DNA of 64,000 nucleotides. It comes from Aptenodytes patagonicus. Lineage: Eukaryota; Chordata; Aves; Sphenisciformes; Spheniscidae. A program made the position numbers and the translations under genes. Location of the stretch: NCBI RefSeq assembly GCF_965638725.1, contig NC_134982.1, forward strand, positions 46,361,182 to 46,425,181, in the 5' to 3' direction. The notes under the pieces were generated by a model, which was not told the origin of the DNA, did not search any database, and worked only from the letters and a program-made list of their open reading frames with translations. Below, piece after piece: positions 24,801 to 38,600 of this stretch (positions within the stretch are counted from its first letter, which is position 1; the number at the start of each line of letters is the position of its first letter).

Positions 24801-27800
24801 AAAACAACCAAACAAAAAGGACAAAATCATAAACAACTCCAGTCCACAAATGAGTACTACCAAACCAGGGCAGGTATGTGCTCTAACATGTCTTACACAG
24901 CAACTGCAGGTGCTGGGGGAATGCATGAGAAGAGATTACAGAAAACAGCCAACTAGTGTGCTCTCCATAGACAGCATCTCCTATTGCAATGGCTGGACAG
25001 AGGACTCAGATCTATCAGTTGTCTTATCCCATCAGGCATTTATGTTCTTAGATGCAAAATCTCATTGACTTTTGCTCTAATGCTGTATAGAACATAGCTG
25101 TGTATGTGCAATGAACAGGGGTTTCACTCCAGAATGCAGAAATCCATTGCATCCGAGACAGCAGTTTAGACATTGAGTAGATTTTCACACCATCTTCAGC
25201 TTGCTTTATTTTTGAACTATCATCAGCTACTGTACTTTCATTTGCTGAAGTTGAATAAATTCCAAAATTAACAGTCTCAACAATGTAAGTTCACAATTCT
25301 CTACTGTGTAGCAGAAAGGCTACTTCATCTGATCCAACGTAAGCAGCTTTTTAGCTACTTACGTAAAAGCGCAGGTGATTTTTAATTACGGCTTTTAACA
25401 TGGACAGGCTCTAAACAAAGGTTAGATTTTTCCATTCACCTTACAAGTGACCACAAAGGCTTTTAAGATTTCGTCCCCTTGAAGTTTTATTTGCCAATTT
25501 TCACTACTTTATAGACATGAAGTCTTTAAAGAGCTTTGTCTTAACTAGGGAAAAAAAAAAAAGAATCAATGGATCAGTTTTAAGTTTATACAGTTCATAA
25601 TATGAAGAGCAGGAAGATCAGTTTAGCATTCATTTGTTACAAGAAGATAGTTGCTGAATTTTGGACATTTGGTTACTCAGGATCAGGAAACCTCTTGGAT
25701 GTAAAACAGGACATTGTTCTCATATGTGTGTGCTTAAGAACAATAATGCTGTGACATTCCTGTCTTGCTTTTTGACATGAATTGCATGATTCTGTGAACC
25801 TGACAAAAATGTGTCTTGCCGGGAGCAGCAGGATTCTAGAAGTAGAAGCTATTAAATGAAAATATATAAAATGCTTTCGTGAGTGCTTTTCACAGCACAC
25901 AGCTATTCAGCTCTGCATTTATATTCTCTTGGACTATTGCTTTCCTATATAACGAAGTGCAGAGTCAGCTTTACTACCTGAAGCTAAGTAGTTTTGCAGC
26001 TTTCTATGAAAAGATTCTGTTAAAAAACACTAAGATAGTGCTGGCAAAAGTTAAGTAGTGACTCAACACAGACCAAAAATTTAAAAAACCAACACCATCC
26101 ACCACTGCCAAAACTTGTATAGATACATTTTCATTTCAACAGTGAAGGAAATAATCTGCAGCTTGTACAAGTTTTGCTTTAGCATTACTATCCTAATCTT
26201 TCTTCTAAACAAACCTAAGGAAATATTCCACACAGATGCCAAAAGCTATACTCACTTTCTTCTCAGGGGACAATCTTTCATGAAATGGCCAATTTTACCA
26301 CAAATTCTGCAGCATCTATCATTTGGTGCCAATTCTCCTTCCGTTAGTACCTCTGGGTCAAAAAAGTATTCCTGAAGAAGAAATCATGCATTTAAAATGA
26401 AAATCCATACACTTGGGAATCAAGACAGATAAGCAAGTGTTAAACAGCAGTTAAGAGTCACAGAAAAGAATAAAGCTTGTGTGTGTAGCTGAACTCCTGA
26501 AAGACCTGATGAGATTAACTGGCCACTGGCCTCTTCTTTACAGGCAGTCTGCTGACCACCAGGTCTGCAAGCTCTTTTTTAAAACTGCAGTTTTAATAAA
26601 TGGTAAGCTGGTTTTGATAGGGACTAAAATATGTAAGCCTGTACAATGAAGCTCTGACTTGATTAGTATTCTGCATGCCAACACATTTTTCATGCAAACA
26701 ACACGAGAACAGTACTCAGTAATAACTCCCATAAAGATTTTTAGAGTATTTTTGAAATTTAAGAGAGAAGGGCTTAAAAAGAGTGTAACCGTACTCCTGC
26801 AAGTGGTAAGTTATACACCCAAGAGCATGCACATACTGCTCTTAGAAGCAACTTACCATTTTTGACGGATATTCTTTAGGAAATATTTTTATAGGGGTAC
26901 CAAACACCCTTCTGCCATTGATAAAAGCCTTCATTATAAAATTTGTCACTGGGGAAGAAAAAAAAAAAAAAAAGAAAACACATCATCCAAACATCAAACA
27001 AGCCAGTAAAATAAGATCTAAGACAAGATCTTCACTTTGTACCCAAATTTGTTAACAGGACACTTACTTTTTCTTGACAATCCAGCTCCAAGATTGTGGT
27101 TCAAATCAAAGGGATCTGTACAAAAAGCATTACAGGCATTACTCAAGTCCAGGACAAGATCAGCAATGTATACATACACACGAACAACCCAAGGCAGCTA
27201 TTCCTGATGCAGAATTAATATACTGAAATTGAACCGTTTGCAAATTTATTGAAAAGAAATTAGCTCCATGGACAAAGGATCGCAGCCATTCAGCTCTGAA
27301 CTGACTGAAGTATCATAAAAGAGTAAGTTGAATGTGCCGGCGAGAGAGTAGAAATTCTTTTCATGAAAGTCATATGGGCCAGAAAGTGGTTTAGGGAACG
27401 TTTCTAAAACACGTCACTGCATTTTCTTGATAGAGACCATGGTATTACTTAACAGTGTAATCATATACAGGGTTAAACTGGTCATGTAAATATGGACTCG
27501 GCTAAACTTAGTATTTGTGAGAAAACCTCAATTGCATTATTGCTAATTTCTTTTCCAAAGGATTTGGTTAAATCTATTTTTCTGTCAGTTACTGTCATCA
27601 TGAGAAGTATGAAGTCTGCTTTGCAGCTTCTTTTTGGTAGAGGAAAAAAAAAACCCTAAGAATAATTTTTAGCACTACTGAAACTCAATGGAAATTTTGC
27701 AATGATTTCAAAACATGAGCAAATAACAACTTATAATCTAGTAATAGAAAAATAAGCCTTGTGGAAAGACCGATTTTTTCATGTGGGTGTTAAAGAAATT

Positions 27801-30800
27801 CCACATATTCATGTACTTCCCACGCTTTTACCTTCAATTACGATGTATTTGGAGGTCCACTGCTTCTTGAAAGTTGTAAGCAGATTTTTTCTCCTGATGC
27901 AGATGACATGCTCTTTAAAATCAAATTCTTCTGTGTAGAAACGGAGAAGTCCCAGCCACAGTTGCCCAACAGATTCAGTGTTTTTGCCACAGTCTGGCCA
28001 AACAACTGACTGAAAATGACAAATATTTTTACTTCCAGTACTTACATTAAGCAGAATAATTTTCATAACTTGGAAACTCAAACAATATAAGTCTTATTTT
28101 ATAAAGAAACACGATTGAGTTACACCAGAATACTTCCCCTCCTTTCATAATTGGTTAAATAATCCAATATTGATTTTAAAATATTTTAAAAAGTATTAGC
28201 AACAAAAAGTGGAGACTTAAAACTTCTAACATTAGGTTTTGCCTGCTATAAAAAAGAATTTATTAATTCACTTTATGTGCCTATTAGTTCACTTTATGTG
28301 CCTATTTAATACAAAATTATTCAACAGGATTAACCAGCTATGACTAGATATGCAGCTGGTATTTGTAGGAGTTATCTCCACCTAGTAATGTGACACACAG
28401 AGCAAGTAATCATCATTAACACCTTAAAATAATTTTTTAATTTTTTTTTTTTTCCAGATTTTGCAGATTTTTTTTTCACAGATGAATTACAACCAACAAT
28501 ATTCTGAAAACTTTACAGCACGGGATTGGGAGTTTCAAAGCAATAGCTATCTCACTTTCATTTCTATATTCAACGACCATATTTGAGGACGATGTTTCTT
28601 AAAAGGAATTCATTTGCAAAACTACAGGTAACACCATTTCAAATTAAACTGATTTACTCACCAACTCCTCTATCTTATCAAAGAAATAAACGTTCCAGCC
28701 ATCAACTAAAATTTCAGGCTTTTTTTGTTCTTTGTAGATCTGAAAGCATAATATTAAACTCATTAGAAGAGCCCTTCAGATTCAGCACTGACATTCTTCT
28801 GGTCAATACTGTATACAGATACTTATTTCTTTCTTGATATACTGTACCTCTTGAAGAACAGGGATGACAGGTGGTTTTCTCTGTTGAAGAAAATAAAGCA
28901 CCATAAGAGTATATGCATAAGAAGAAAGGCTACCTCGAGATGCATCTCCAATGTCACATATCTAGAAAAAGAAACACAATTTGTATCTTTTATGGTTATC
29001 ACCTCTTGCAGCAGGCACTACAGCTTCTAGAATGTCTGAAATATACTTACCTTTGTAAAGACTTTCATTGTGTAACACAGATATTTTACTCTAGGATCAA
29101 TGGCTGCATATGATGACAGGAGTCTTGTGTTATGCAAGGCCTACCAAAATAAGAAAGTCATATAGAAAATACAGGCGCTCTGAAGAAATGAAGGAATAAG
29201 CTGAAAACACGAAAAACAAAAACTCTAAGTTGTGTGCTCAAGAAATGCAGATGTGAAGCCCTGCGTAGTAGAATGTATGTTGAGAAAGGAAGCATTCAAC
29301 AATAAGGTTATCACCTGCTCTGTTAAAAAGCTGATCAACATCCTTAATTTGCGCAGAAGTGGTACAAGGCAGCATTCACAGAACAGTACTTCAGAAAGGG
29401 AAGCATTAATCTAGTACCGTATTTTCAAAATATTTAGTAGAAGGTAAGTCCTTGAACTAAGAGATTTGAGCCCAGAAATGTGAGAGCTATCAGCTGACCC
29501 ACATGGATGCATAAATTTAAGAAGAAAACTTTCAGACTGACTTAGTGGTTGAGGTATCTTCCTCAAGACTCCCCTTGAGCTCATACAAAAACTTCAGAAA
29601 GTTTAATACTTGGCTCTAGAACTTACTTTCCTTTGATGTTTCAAGGAACTGGCTTTTGAAGTTGAGAGACATTGAAAAAAACCCAAAACTTGTTTTTAAA
29701 ATATTTGGGCAAGAACTTGTGATTTTTTGTAAATTTTAACACATGTTCCAGTTCAGGCAAGCTGGGTTCAAAATCACTATTCCAGGTCTCAAGAATAAAC
29801 AAGAGCCATGACAGGAAGTGAGGTACGGGAAAGCTGAAGTTAAATTATTTTGTCTTTCTCATTTACATAAAGACTTAAACACCTAAACCACTGTTTCTTA
29901 CTATTACTGAAGAACTAATATATTTTCTTACAGAAGTGAGAACTCTGAAGTCGCCATTGTGCAACTGACTCCACTCATAGTCAAATAAAAAAGAAAAGGT
30001 TGTTCGGAAATCTAAAACTGCAATAGGTAATTGGAAACAGTTGATTATTGAATCTCAACAAAACAATCACTTCAATCTCAAGAAGCAGACCCACATTTTT
30101 CTGTTAAAAAAAAAATAAAGAGGGAGATAACCTTACCAGAGTATTATATAAACTGATGTCTACTTCAAGACCACTTCTGACGTGGAAAAATTTGACAATT
30201 GGGACTTTAGCAGTTGTTATAGGCAAGACATTTCTTAAACCTAGGATGAAATGTTTAATTACTGAATGACTGCAATACAGGCGTAACAGTATCAAATGCT
30301 CTACAAAGTAACTCCAAACTGTAGTAAAAAGGCTACAAAATAAAATCTTAGTTGACAGCAAATTTGTATTTCAGTTATATTTTAATAATGATTTTAGGCG
30401 TTTGTCGAACATGATGAATCTGCTAAATATAATATATGGAAATATACGTTTAGCCCCCCAATAAAACAACGATCAGTCTAAATGTTACAGAAAAATAAGC
30501 TTAAGAGATCATTGATAGTTCACTCCAACTATATTAAATTCATGTGAGATACACCAAAACAAGCACTATAAAATGAAAGTTTCTTGTAGAAAAAAAAGAA
30601 TTCCCATTGCAAACTTGTATCAGCCTGCCTTTTGCTGATAACTTATTTGGCACTGAACATACAAATACAACATAACTAACTTGAAGCCTCAAGCTTTAAC
30701 TTAAGGTTTGTTCTTATGCATGTAGGTTATAAATATACTATCTGTCCAATTCAGATTTGGTCCTATAACATTATAACCTCATAGACCTACATGTGCAAAC

Positions 30801-32602
30801 AAAAATAAATCCAAATGTTCACAACATAACCTCACTCTTACTAACATTAAGCTCTTCAATATAGTTTTATCTTAATGATTTTCATCTACAGTGCCCCAGA
30901 ACATTCTCACTACAGCAACTGAAGTCACATAAACAGAACCACTTAAATTTCAAGAAAGTTACCTGACTGTTTCTTGAGAACTTTTGCTAAATCTTCAATG
31001 ATTCTGATGCAATCAAGTCCCTAAGACATTAAGAAAAAAAGTTGAAAGTTGTATCTGCTACAAGTATTTTAGGCAAACCTTTTATTACTTGCCATTAAGC
31101 TTAAAGCTGTATAATTGAGAGTTTCATATTATAGAGAATTATGTGAATACCAGAAATTTTGTTTCAAAATATCACTTGTAAAATCAACACTGGATAGTAT
31201 CTTAACATAGACTTACAAAAAGTTTATATTAGGCATGAAAGGAGATTGATGTCCTGTTCCACTGTTTCCCATTCTAGTTGTTTATGCTACAAAGCATGTT
31301 ATTTATCTGCACAGTTAATGCTAGAAGTAATGGTTGTGCAGAATTTAGAAAAAAACTGACTACTGAGAGTAGTTCTTAAACTCATGCCTAGACCAACAGC
31401 AAAACCTCCTAAAATAATCTGCCTTTGTGGCACCAATTTGTGTTTTCTTCTAATCTGAAAAGCTTCTATAAAATAATAAATTTCTTACACTACATACACA
31501 ATATAACCATAAAATTTTGCATTTATTAAAAAAAATCTTTTCAAACTACCTCAGCAGTTTCCAGCCCGTCCATAGTCATACAGATATCAAGGTCACTTTG
31601 TTTGAACCCAAATCCATTTTTTGAGGAGCCAAACAAATTCAGCTTGGTTCCTGTAAGAGATGCGATAGGTTATAACGACATATCGACACAGAATCTCAAA
31701 TTGTATATAGCTTCAAACCATTGCATGTCTTTTAATACAGGCATGGAAATATTACTATCTTTCTATGCTACATCAAAACTTATTTTCTAATCAACTTTGC
31801 TGATGAGGAAAGAATCTCTACTTTTCCTGGTTCAAATGAGCAGCCTGACAGATCCAGAAACAAGTTAGGTTTTCCAATAATTAAATCACCAGCATGCAGG
31901 TCCAAGCTGAAATCTGATAAAATATGTAAGACTACTCTCTACAGAGATTTTCAGGATAAGGGACTTATCTGTCCACACACCAGGCTCCAGCCAAAAAAAC
32001 TTTTGCTAATTTTAGAAGACTATGGACTGAAGTCCAGGTGTTACACGTAAGAGCTCTAGAAACAAACAAACAAAAAATTCAAATAGCTAAGTTCTCCGGA
32101 TAGGTCAGATGTTGTGCCTGTATTTTAAAATATTCCAAAACCAGTTTCAGTAGGAAAGGACTACAGGAAGCTTGTTGTTTGTAAGAGCAGGAACAACAAC
32201 AAGAAGTCTGGCTAATGAATAAAGCTGAAATAACAATTATAAGACTGTTCCACTACTGGTTTGATTGTTTACTCCTTAACTTGCCATTGTTCCTTCCTAC
32301 TAATGTGTTGTATATATGACTAAGTCAAAAAAGACTTAAACGAAAGCCTTAAGAGACTTAAAACAGAAATTAATGTAATTAAGTATAGCAATGCTGAGCA
32401 ACAATATAGGTTAAATGTTCAAAACTAAAGTGTTTATTATGCTGATATGATATATTTTCTTGGAAAACACTCAAATATGAACACATCAAAATATAAAGCT
32501 AGAACTGTGTAATTACCTGGGAAATCCTGTCTAATGAAGTTTTCCAAGTTTTGTCTTATATGTTCCCGAGCCTGATCCTCTACAATATTTGGAGCAAAAT
32601 CA

Positions 32603-32634
<32 letters not shown>

Positions 32635-35600
32635 GGACAACAATTCAGGCAAACTGATCATTAGAAAGAGTCAACAGCAAAGATTCAAATGAAAAAAGTG
32701 AGGGGTTTACAGCGGGGTTGGAGGGCAGAGAAAAAGGAAGAGAAGATTCACATGTGAAGGAAAGAAAGCAAGGATGAAGTAGAAGAGAAATACCTGTTCA
32801 AAGAAAAACATTAATTAGACAAATAATGCATTTTGTCTGGTCAGAAATGGCGAGAAAGAAAGAAGGAAAGTTGGGTCACTCTGAAAAGAACAAAAGTGGA
32901 GAAGTGTTACAAAACAGTATTTTGACTCCATTTTTCCAGAACGCTGAAGTCTTTGTTTACTAAAAAGCACAAGTTAAGGAACATTAACAAAATTCAAAGG
33001 AGACAGAAATGTAAAAACATCAGTCAAAAAACCCACCCAAAATTAAACTCTTAGAAATTATATTAAGAGGCCTAAATGAGTAATGAGACAGCCAGTATAT
33101 GGAAGATAAACCTAAACATTTTGTGTTTCTCTAGATACAAACTACTTAGTAGTCCTATTAAAGCCCTTACAAATCTTAGAATTGTATCTAAGAGAATTGG
33201 ATGCAGTGTAGCAAATAAACCGCCCCCCTTTATAACACCATTAGCCCGTGGTTATTTCATTATTTTTTGCAATTCTTTTTCTACTGCACAACAATATTCA
33301 AAGGAAAAGACTTACGGTAACATTGGACACAAACTTGATCTAGAATAACTGAAAATTTGGGTGTCAGTGCTGGCAGTGGGTCAAGCTCAATTTTCTTGAA
33401 GTCTTCTGGACAATCCCTCTTTAAGTGACCTTCCCGTTTGCACAAGCTACATACTACTGTAGGAGACTGCATGAACAGAAAGCAAGATTGGGTTTAAAAA
33501 CTATAATGCTTTAATGAATTTGAGCAACACTTTCATATAACTGGTAATAGAACATAAGCAATATGTTTATGTTCTGATACAGCTTGCTTACCTTGCCCTT
33601 TGTAAAAGCTGGTTTACTGAATTCATAAAAGAGTTCAGATTCTAAACATTGTTCTATTGTTGTGTTCTCTTCAAAAAGGTTTCCCTTCTCAGTAAGATCC
33701 TCTTGACTCAAATTGATCCCCAGAGGTCCATCCATATTTTCTTCGAAATGTTTGTCCTCATATTTATGGGGGATGGAAAAATCATCTTCTTCCTCTGACA
33801 GTGCATCGTCATCTCCAGATCCAGTGTATGTGTTATCTAGTTCATCTCCAGCTCTCATAACACCACCACACTCTCTCTGGTTTAGAAGACTTGGTTCTTC
33901 CTCCTCTTCCTCCTCATCATCCGAGTTAATAATTTGGGATATTTGACTCTGTGCTGAACATATGAATTTTTGGGGGGATTCATCCAGTTCATCAGTACCT
34001 TCAGTGCTCTCCTCATCAATGTCAATCTTGTCATCCATTATACCACTGCACTCTAAGCCAAACTCATCACTCTCTGTAAGTGCAGCGTTTTGAAAACCTT
34101 CTAAATCTGAAGTACTACATGTCTCTATATCATGCTCATTCACTGTAACATGGAGATCTCCACTATCACTGTCTTCATCTATTCCCTGCTCAGTAGTCAA
34201 GATATTATTCCATCTTCTTTGCTGTTGTTCATGTTCTTCCTCTTCCTCCTCTTCTTCCTCTTCATTTCCACTCTCTGTCTCTTCACAACTTGGTTTAAAA
34301 TCCTCATTATCTCCAGAAATAACTTCCTCAATTATACAGTCTGAATCTTCATGGGCAATTCCCAAATGACTTATATCATCAGCCAGTTCTTCTTCTGTGA
34401 AGCTTTCTGAGCCATCACACAGTTTTGAAGGATCAATTCTATGTGCCTGGGGTGTATCCATAGTCTCTGTTATGCAATCTTCCACTACGGCTGTGTTTGT
34501 TTTACCATCCAAGTTTTGCAACTCAGAATTTTCATGCTTTATAGCATCTTTTCCATGGTCCAGCGTTTGGGATTTCTCCTCATTGGAGAAATCCTCCTTT
34601 GGAAAGGATTTTTTGCTCAATTTTGCACTTTTTTTGTGAGGCAAGGCAAAATACTTGTAAGTTGCTCTCAAGCAGTGAAGAATATAGTCATACACTAGCT
34701 GGCTGTTCAGTGTTCTTGCCACATTCCTTTTGACTGAATATGGGTCTAGTAGAAAGAAGAAGTGAGCCAGCAGTGCAGGAGTTAACTTTTTTAAAAAAGA
34801 ATACACTTACACGCTTACAAAATTTGAATATGCTACTGTTAGTTACTCTAAAACATTGTGTAGGGACATAAGATCTATGAATTGTGCTGAAGACAATTTT
34901 TAAGTCCACTTAATTACTTTTGATAATGTTGAAAAAAAATAGCCAAGAGAAATACTACTTAAATTGATTTTTTTCAAAACATATTCTACTATATTATTGG
35001 GAATCACAGTCCAATACTGAAAAATTCTAAGTTATTATGCACAATGCCAATAGCCAAGACAGTACCCTAGAAAATTAAAGTAACAGTTCTTTGAAGTTTG
35101 TTGATATATATACCTTCCACAGCAATGCGCTTTTTAGGCCAGTCCTTTGATTCACGAGACACTCTTTCTTTGAGTCGTATGCTAATAACCAAATCAGCCA
35201 TATTGAACTCCAAGGCATAGAAACGAAGCAGTTCTACCCAGAGCTGACCAGCAGGTGCTGAACACTGCTGTCCTGAACCAAATACTAAGGGAACCTGTCA
35301 ATTACAGAAGAAAAGCTTAAATAATATTTAATGCACAGGTGTTTAGCTGTTACACTTCCTTGTATTTCATCTGTAATGTATTATTACAAAATTTATAGTT
35401 GCTTCTATACTCCTGCAATTGCAATAAAAACTGCAGTTAAAAAATTGGAAGAGATAGTGTAAACTCAGATTATAAAACTTCAAAATGAAAGACTGCAGCA
35501 ATGGTAAATAGCAGCATCAATGATTAATAACAACTGCTTATATAAGTGTTTATGCCATAATTTATAAGTTTCCAAGAAAATATCACATCTAATCTAATTG

Positions 35601-38600
35601 GACAGAATGGATTATATAGCCTATTTTTTAGCAAAGCCTAAGCTGTATTGTTAACTGTCGTAACATGCAATCTTACAGTGATACTGTTTCTTGCAAAGTT
35701 GTTAAAATAAATAATTTGTAAGAATAGTTCAAAGCTAAGAGGAAATATTTTTCATACACTTAACCGAATTCTGACATAAAATTGCTTCAACGCTATAAAC
35801 TATATTCTCCCCTGACAGATTAAAACCCAGGGTCTTATCAAAGAGTTTGAAATAACACCTAGTTTCTTGCTAGCTTCTTAGCACCAAGAGGTAAGCATAG
35901 TAAGCATGGTATCAAGCAGTCATGCAATCTCTTAGGTCCGTTCGTGGTTTTGCAACATAAACACAAAACAAAAATAGAAGATGGTTCTTTTTTCGAGAAC
36001 AGCAATGACTGCTAGACTACTACAGAAGTATATTACATGGTTCAGACCTTGCCACTTCTAGTGGAAGCTTCTTGTGGCAAATCAGAATCATCAGTGGGGT
36101 TATGCTCCCAAACCACAGCATCATTCTCGACTTCTTTCAGATGAAAATTAGTTAATTTGTTTAATGAGAATCCTCCAATCTAAAGGAAATAGAAAAAGAA
36201 ACATACAGCTAAACATCGTGTGAACTTTAAATCTTCCCGCCCCCACCATGGTAGTAAGCCAAATTAAAACAGAACAAAGTTTAAAAATAGCTGTTCCAGG
36301 CCTAGAATATGCCCCAATCTGCTTCTCTCTTCTCCCTATACTTCTCTACAAAAAGCTCTCGAGAGTTCAGTGCTTTTGGAAGGGTATCTATACAAACCTT
36401 TTCTTTGCACATTACACAAGCATAAATATGTATTTTTTAATTATATGGCTATATACCATAGGACTTTTCTCTCATTCAGTGCAGAGTGGAGAGGCTTTGG
36501 GAATGAGTCAGTCATGTCCTGAAGGAAATTGTTAACTGCAAGGCCCAATTACAATTGGTCATGGAAACTGGAACATGCACACTAAATGTAACAGGTCTAT
36601 AAGAACAAAAATGGGTGCCAGGAATATAACACCTGAATGGTGTCCTGAAGAACTGGATTCTGACTTTGTGTCCTGACAACTCCTGATATTAAGATGCATT
36701 TCAGCTTTGAAACCCAAGAAATACATGCTCTAAACCCAGTCTGATCCCTTGGGCAGATATCACACCAGTGTGCTCCCCAGCTGTGGTCTACATTTTGAAG
36801 ACTTAGATGTCAAAATCCAAGACACTGTTTTGGGAGGTAGCTATGTGAATTCAGAGTTCTCAAGAGTCTGGAAGAAAGGCTGAAGAAATGAGGAAGTAGG
36901 TTGTTATGAAGTGCATTATTCAATGCCCAGCTCTCCTTACTCACAAAAGGGGCAACAGAGCATTTAATTCAATGACTGGGATTGTGAATTGCATCCTTAC
37001 AGCCAAGTGTACAAAGGTTAGGCATAGTCTGGCTGAATTCACATTCCTTCTGAATTCCTGCAGAAATGGCTGACTTATGGCTTGCTCAGAATAGCAAGAA
37101 GCTGACAGGTTACACACCACCACAAGGGATTGGTCCTCTCATTCATACTATTCAGTGTATTAATACACATACCCATGATCCCAAATAGACAGGTAGAAAA
37201 GGCTCTTTCCTCTGTTGTAGAAAGAAAATAACCATTAAAGCAAACACATAAGGTGACAAGCCTCCCTCTTCAGGACGATCAACGCAGCACAACTGTAAAA
37301 ATAAATTGTGCAGTCATTAAGTTTCAAGTGATACCGTGAAAAATATTTTTTTAATTACTGGTCAGAAGTCTGCCACATTAAACACTGACAGAAACTCGGA
37401 CATCTTTGACCTCTTGTGAGATGGACTTTGTTCTCAAGGCCTGCATATTTACTGGAGTCATGTTATTACCATAATATTTTCAGTGTAAGAGCCATAGGAT
37501 GCAGACTGGCAAAACAGACAGCATACAGCACATTTGCAAAAATGATGACTCATTTTATGTAGATATAGTACAAGCCAAAAGTTTTTCAGTGTTTTTCTTA
37601 AATCATATTTTAATTGCAGGCACACAAAGTTTTGGAACAAGTTATTTTAATTCACAAGAAAGTTTTCATCTATGTATGGAAACAAGCAGCTTTTTCTTTC
37701 ATGTTTTTCCAGATGGAGTAAGTTTATGGGAAACTGATAATTCCATTTCATATACGTTCCTCTGAATTGTCTGGTAACAGAGCAGGATACTTACAGTCTG
37801 CATGCCACTTGCTGAAGCTTAAAATTCCACTTTTGAAATTTAGTGGAACATTATAACACAGAAATGATAGTTACATCATTTATAAAATTTACAATTTATA
37901 AAAAATTTAAATATCCTTTTCCCAACTCTTTTTCTAAAGACAGTTTCAACAACTGTTTTCTAAACCATACCTACAGTCTTACCAGCATAATATCAATGTT
38001 CATTCAATATTTATTCACAGATGGGGGAATACAAATGATTCTTACCTTTGCCCAGTACCTGAAGGCAATCACTAAAGGTACTACAGTAGGTTCCAGTTTT
38101 CCAAGTGTAGCCAAGTGGTTTGTTGTCAGACAAGCATTCTCATTCCCTGCACTCACTTTACAAATAAGGCCACTAAAACCCAAAAAGAAACAAAGTAAAA
38201 GATCTTGGAGCTTTTATAAGAACAGCCATAGGTCAGATGACATCTCACAAAACAGTGTAGCAGAAGGCTGTAAGGAAAGACTTCACAGCCTCTCAAAGAC
38301 ACTGCATCTACATAAAAAGCAGCATGGAAAACCAATTTGATTTATGGTTAGGTTGAAAATCTATGCATTATAATTTTCTGTAAAAGTGTTTTCAAATACA
38401 ATTCAAATTTAAGTATTTGTTTCTAATGATATTAATTCACTGAACTAAAAAAAAAAATTACAGTACTAATTTCCTTCATGAATCAAAAACATCTTTCCAT
38501 ACCACACCCATCAGAAAACAGTTTCTGTGCTGTGGAAACAGCACAAGAAACATTTTCAAACAGTGAAAGATCAAGGGAGCAGCAAATAACTACTAATATT

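Noticed and set aside
33713..34698. Plus-strand ORFs of 70-85 codons rich in Ser or Phe/Leu
   Set aside because: They are antisense shadows of TUT7 exon 13; the Ser and Leu runs are the reverse complement of Glu codons.
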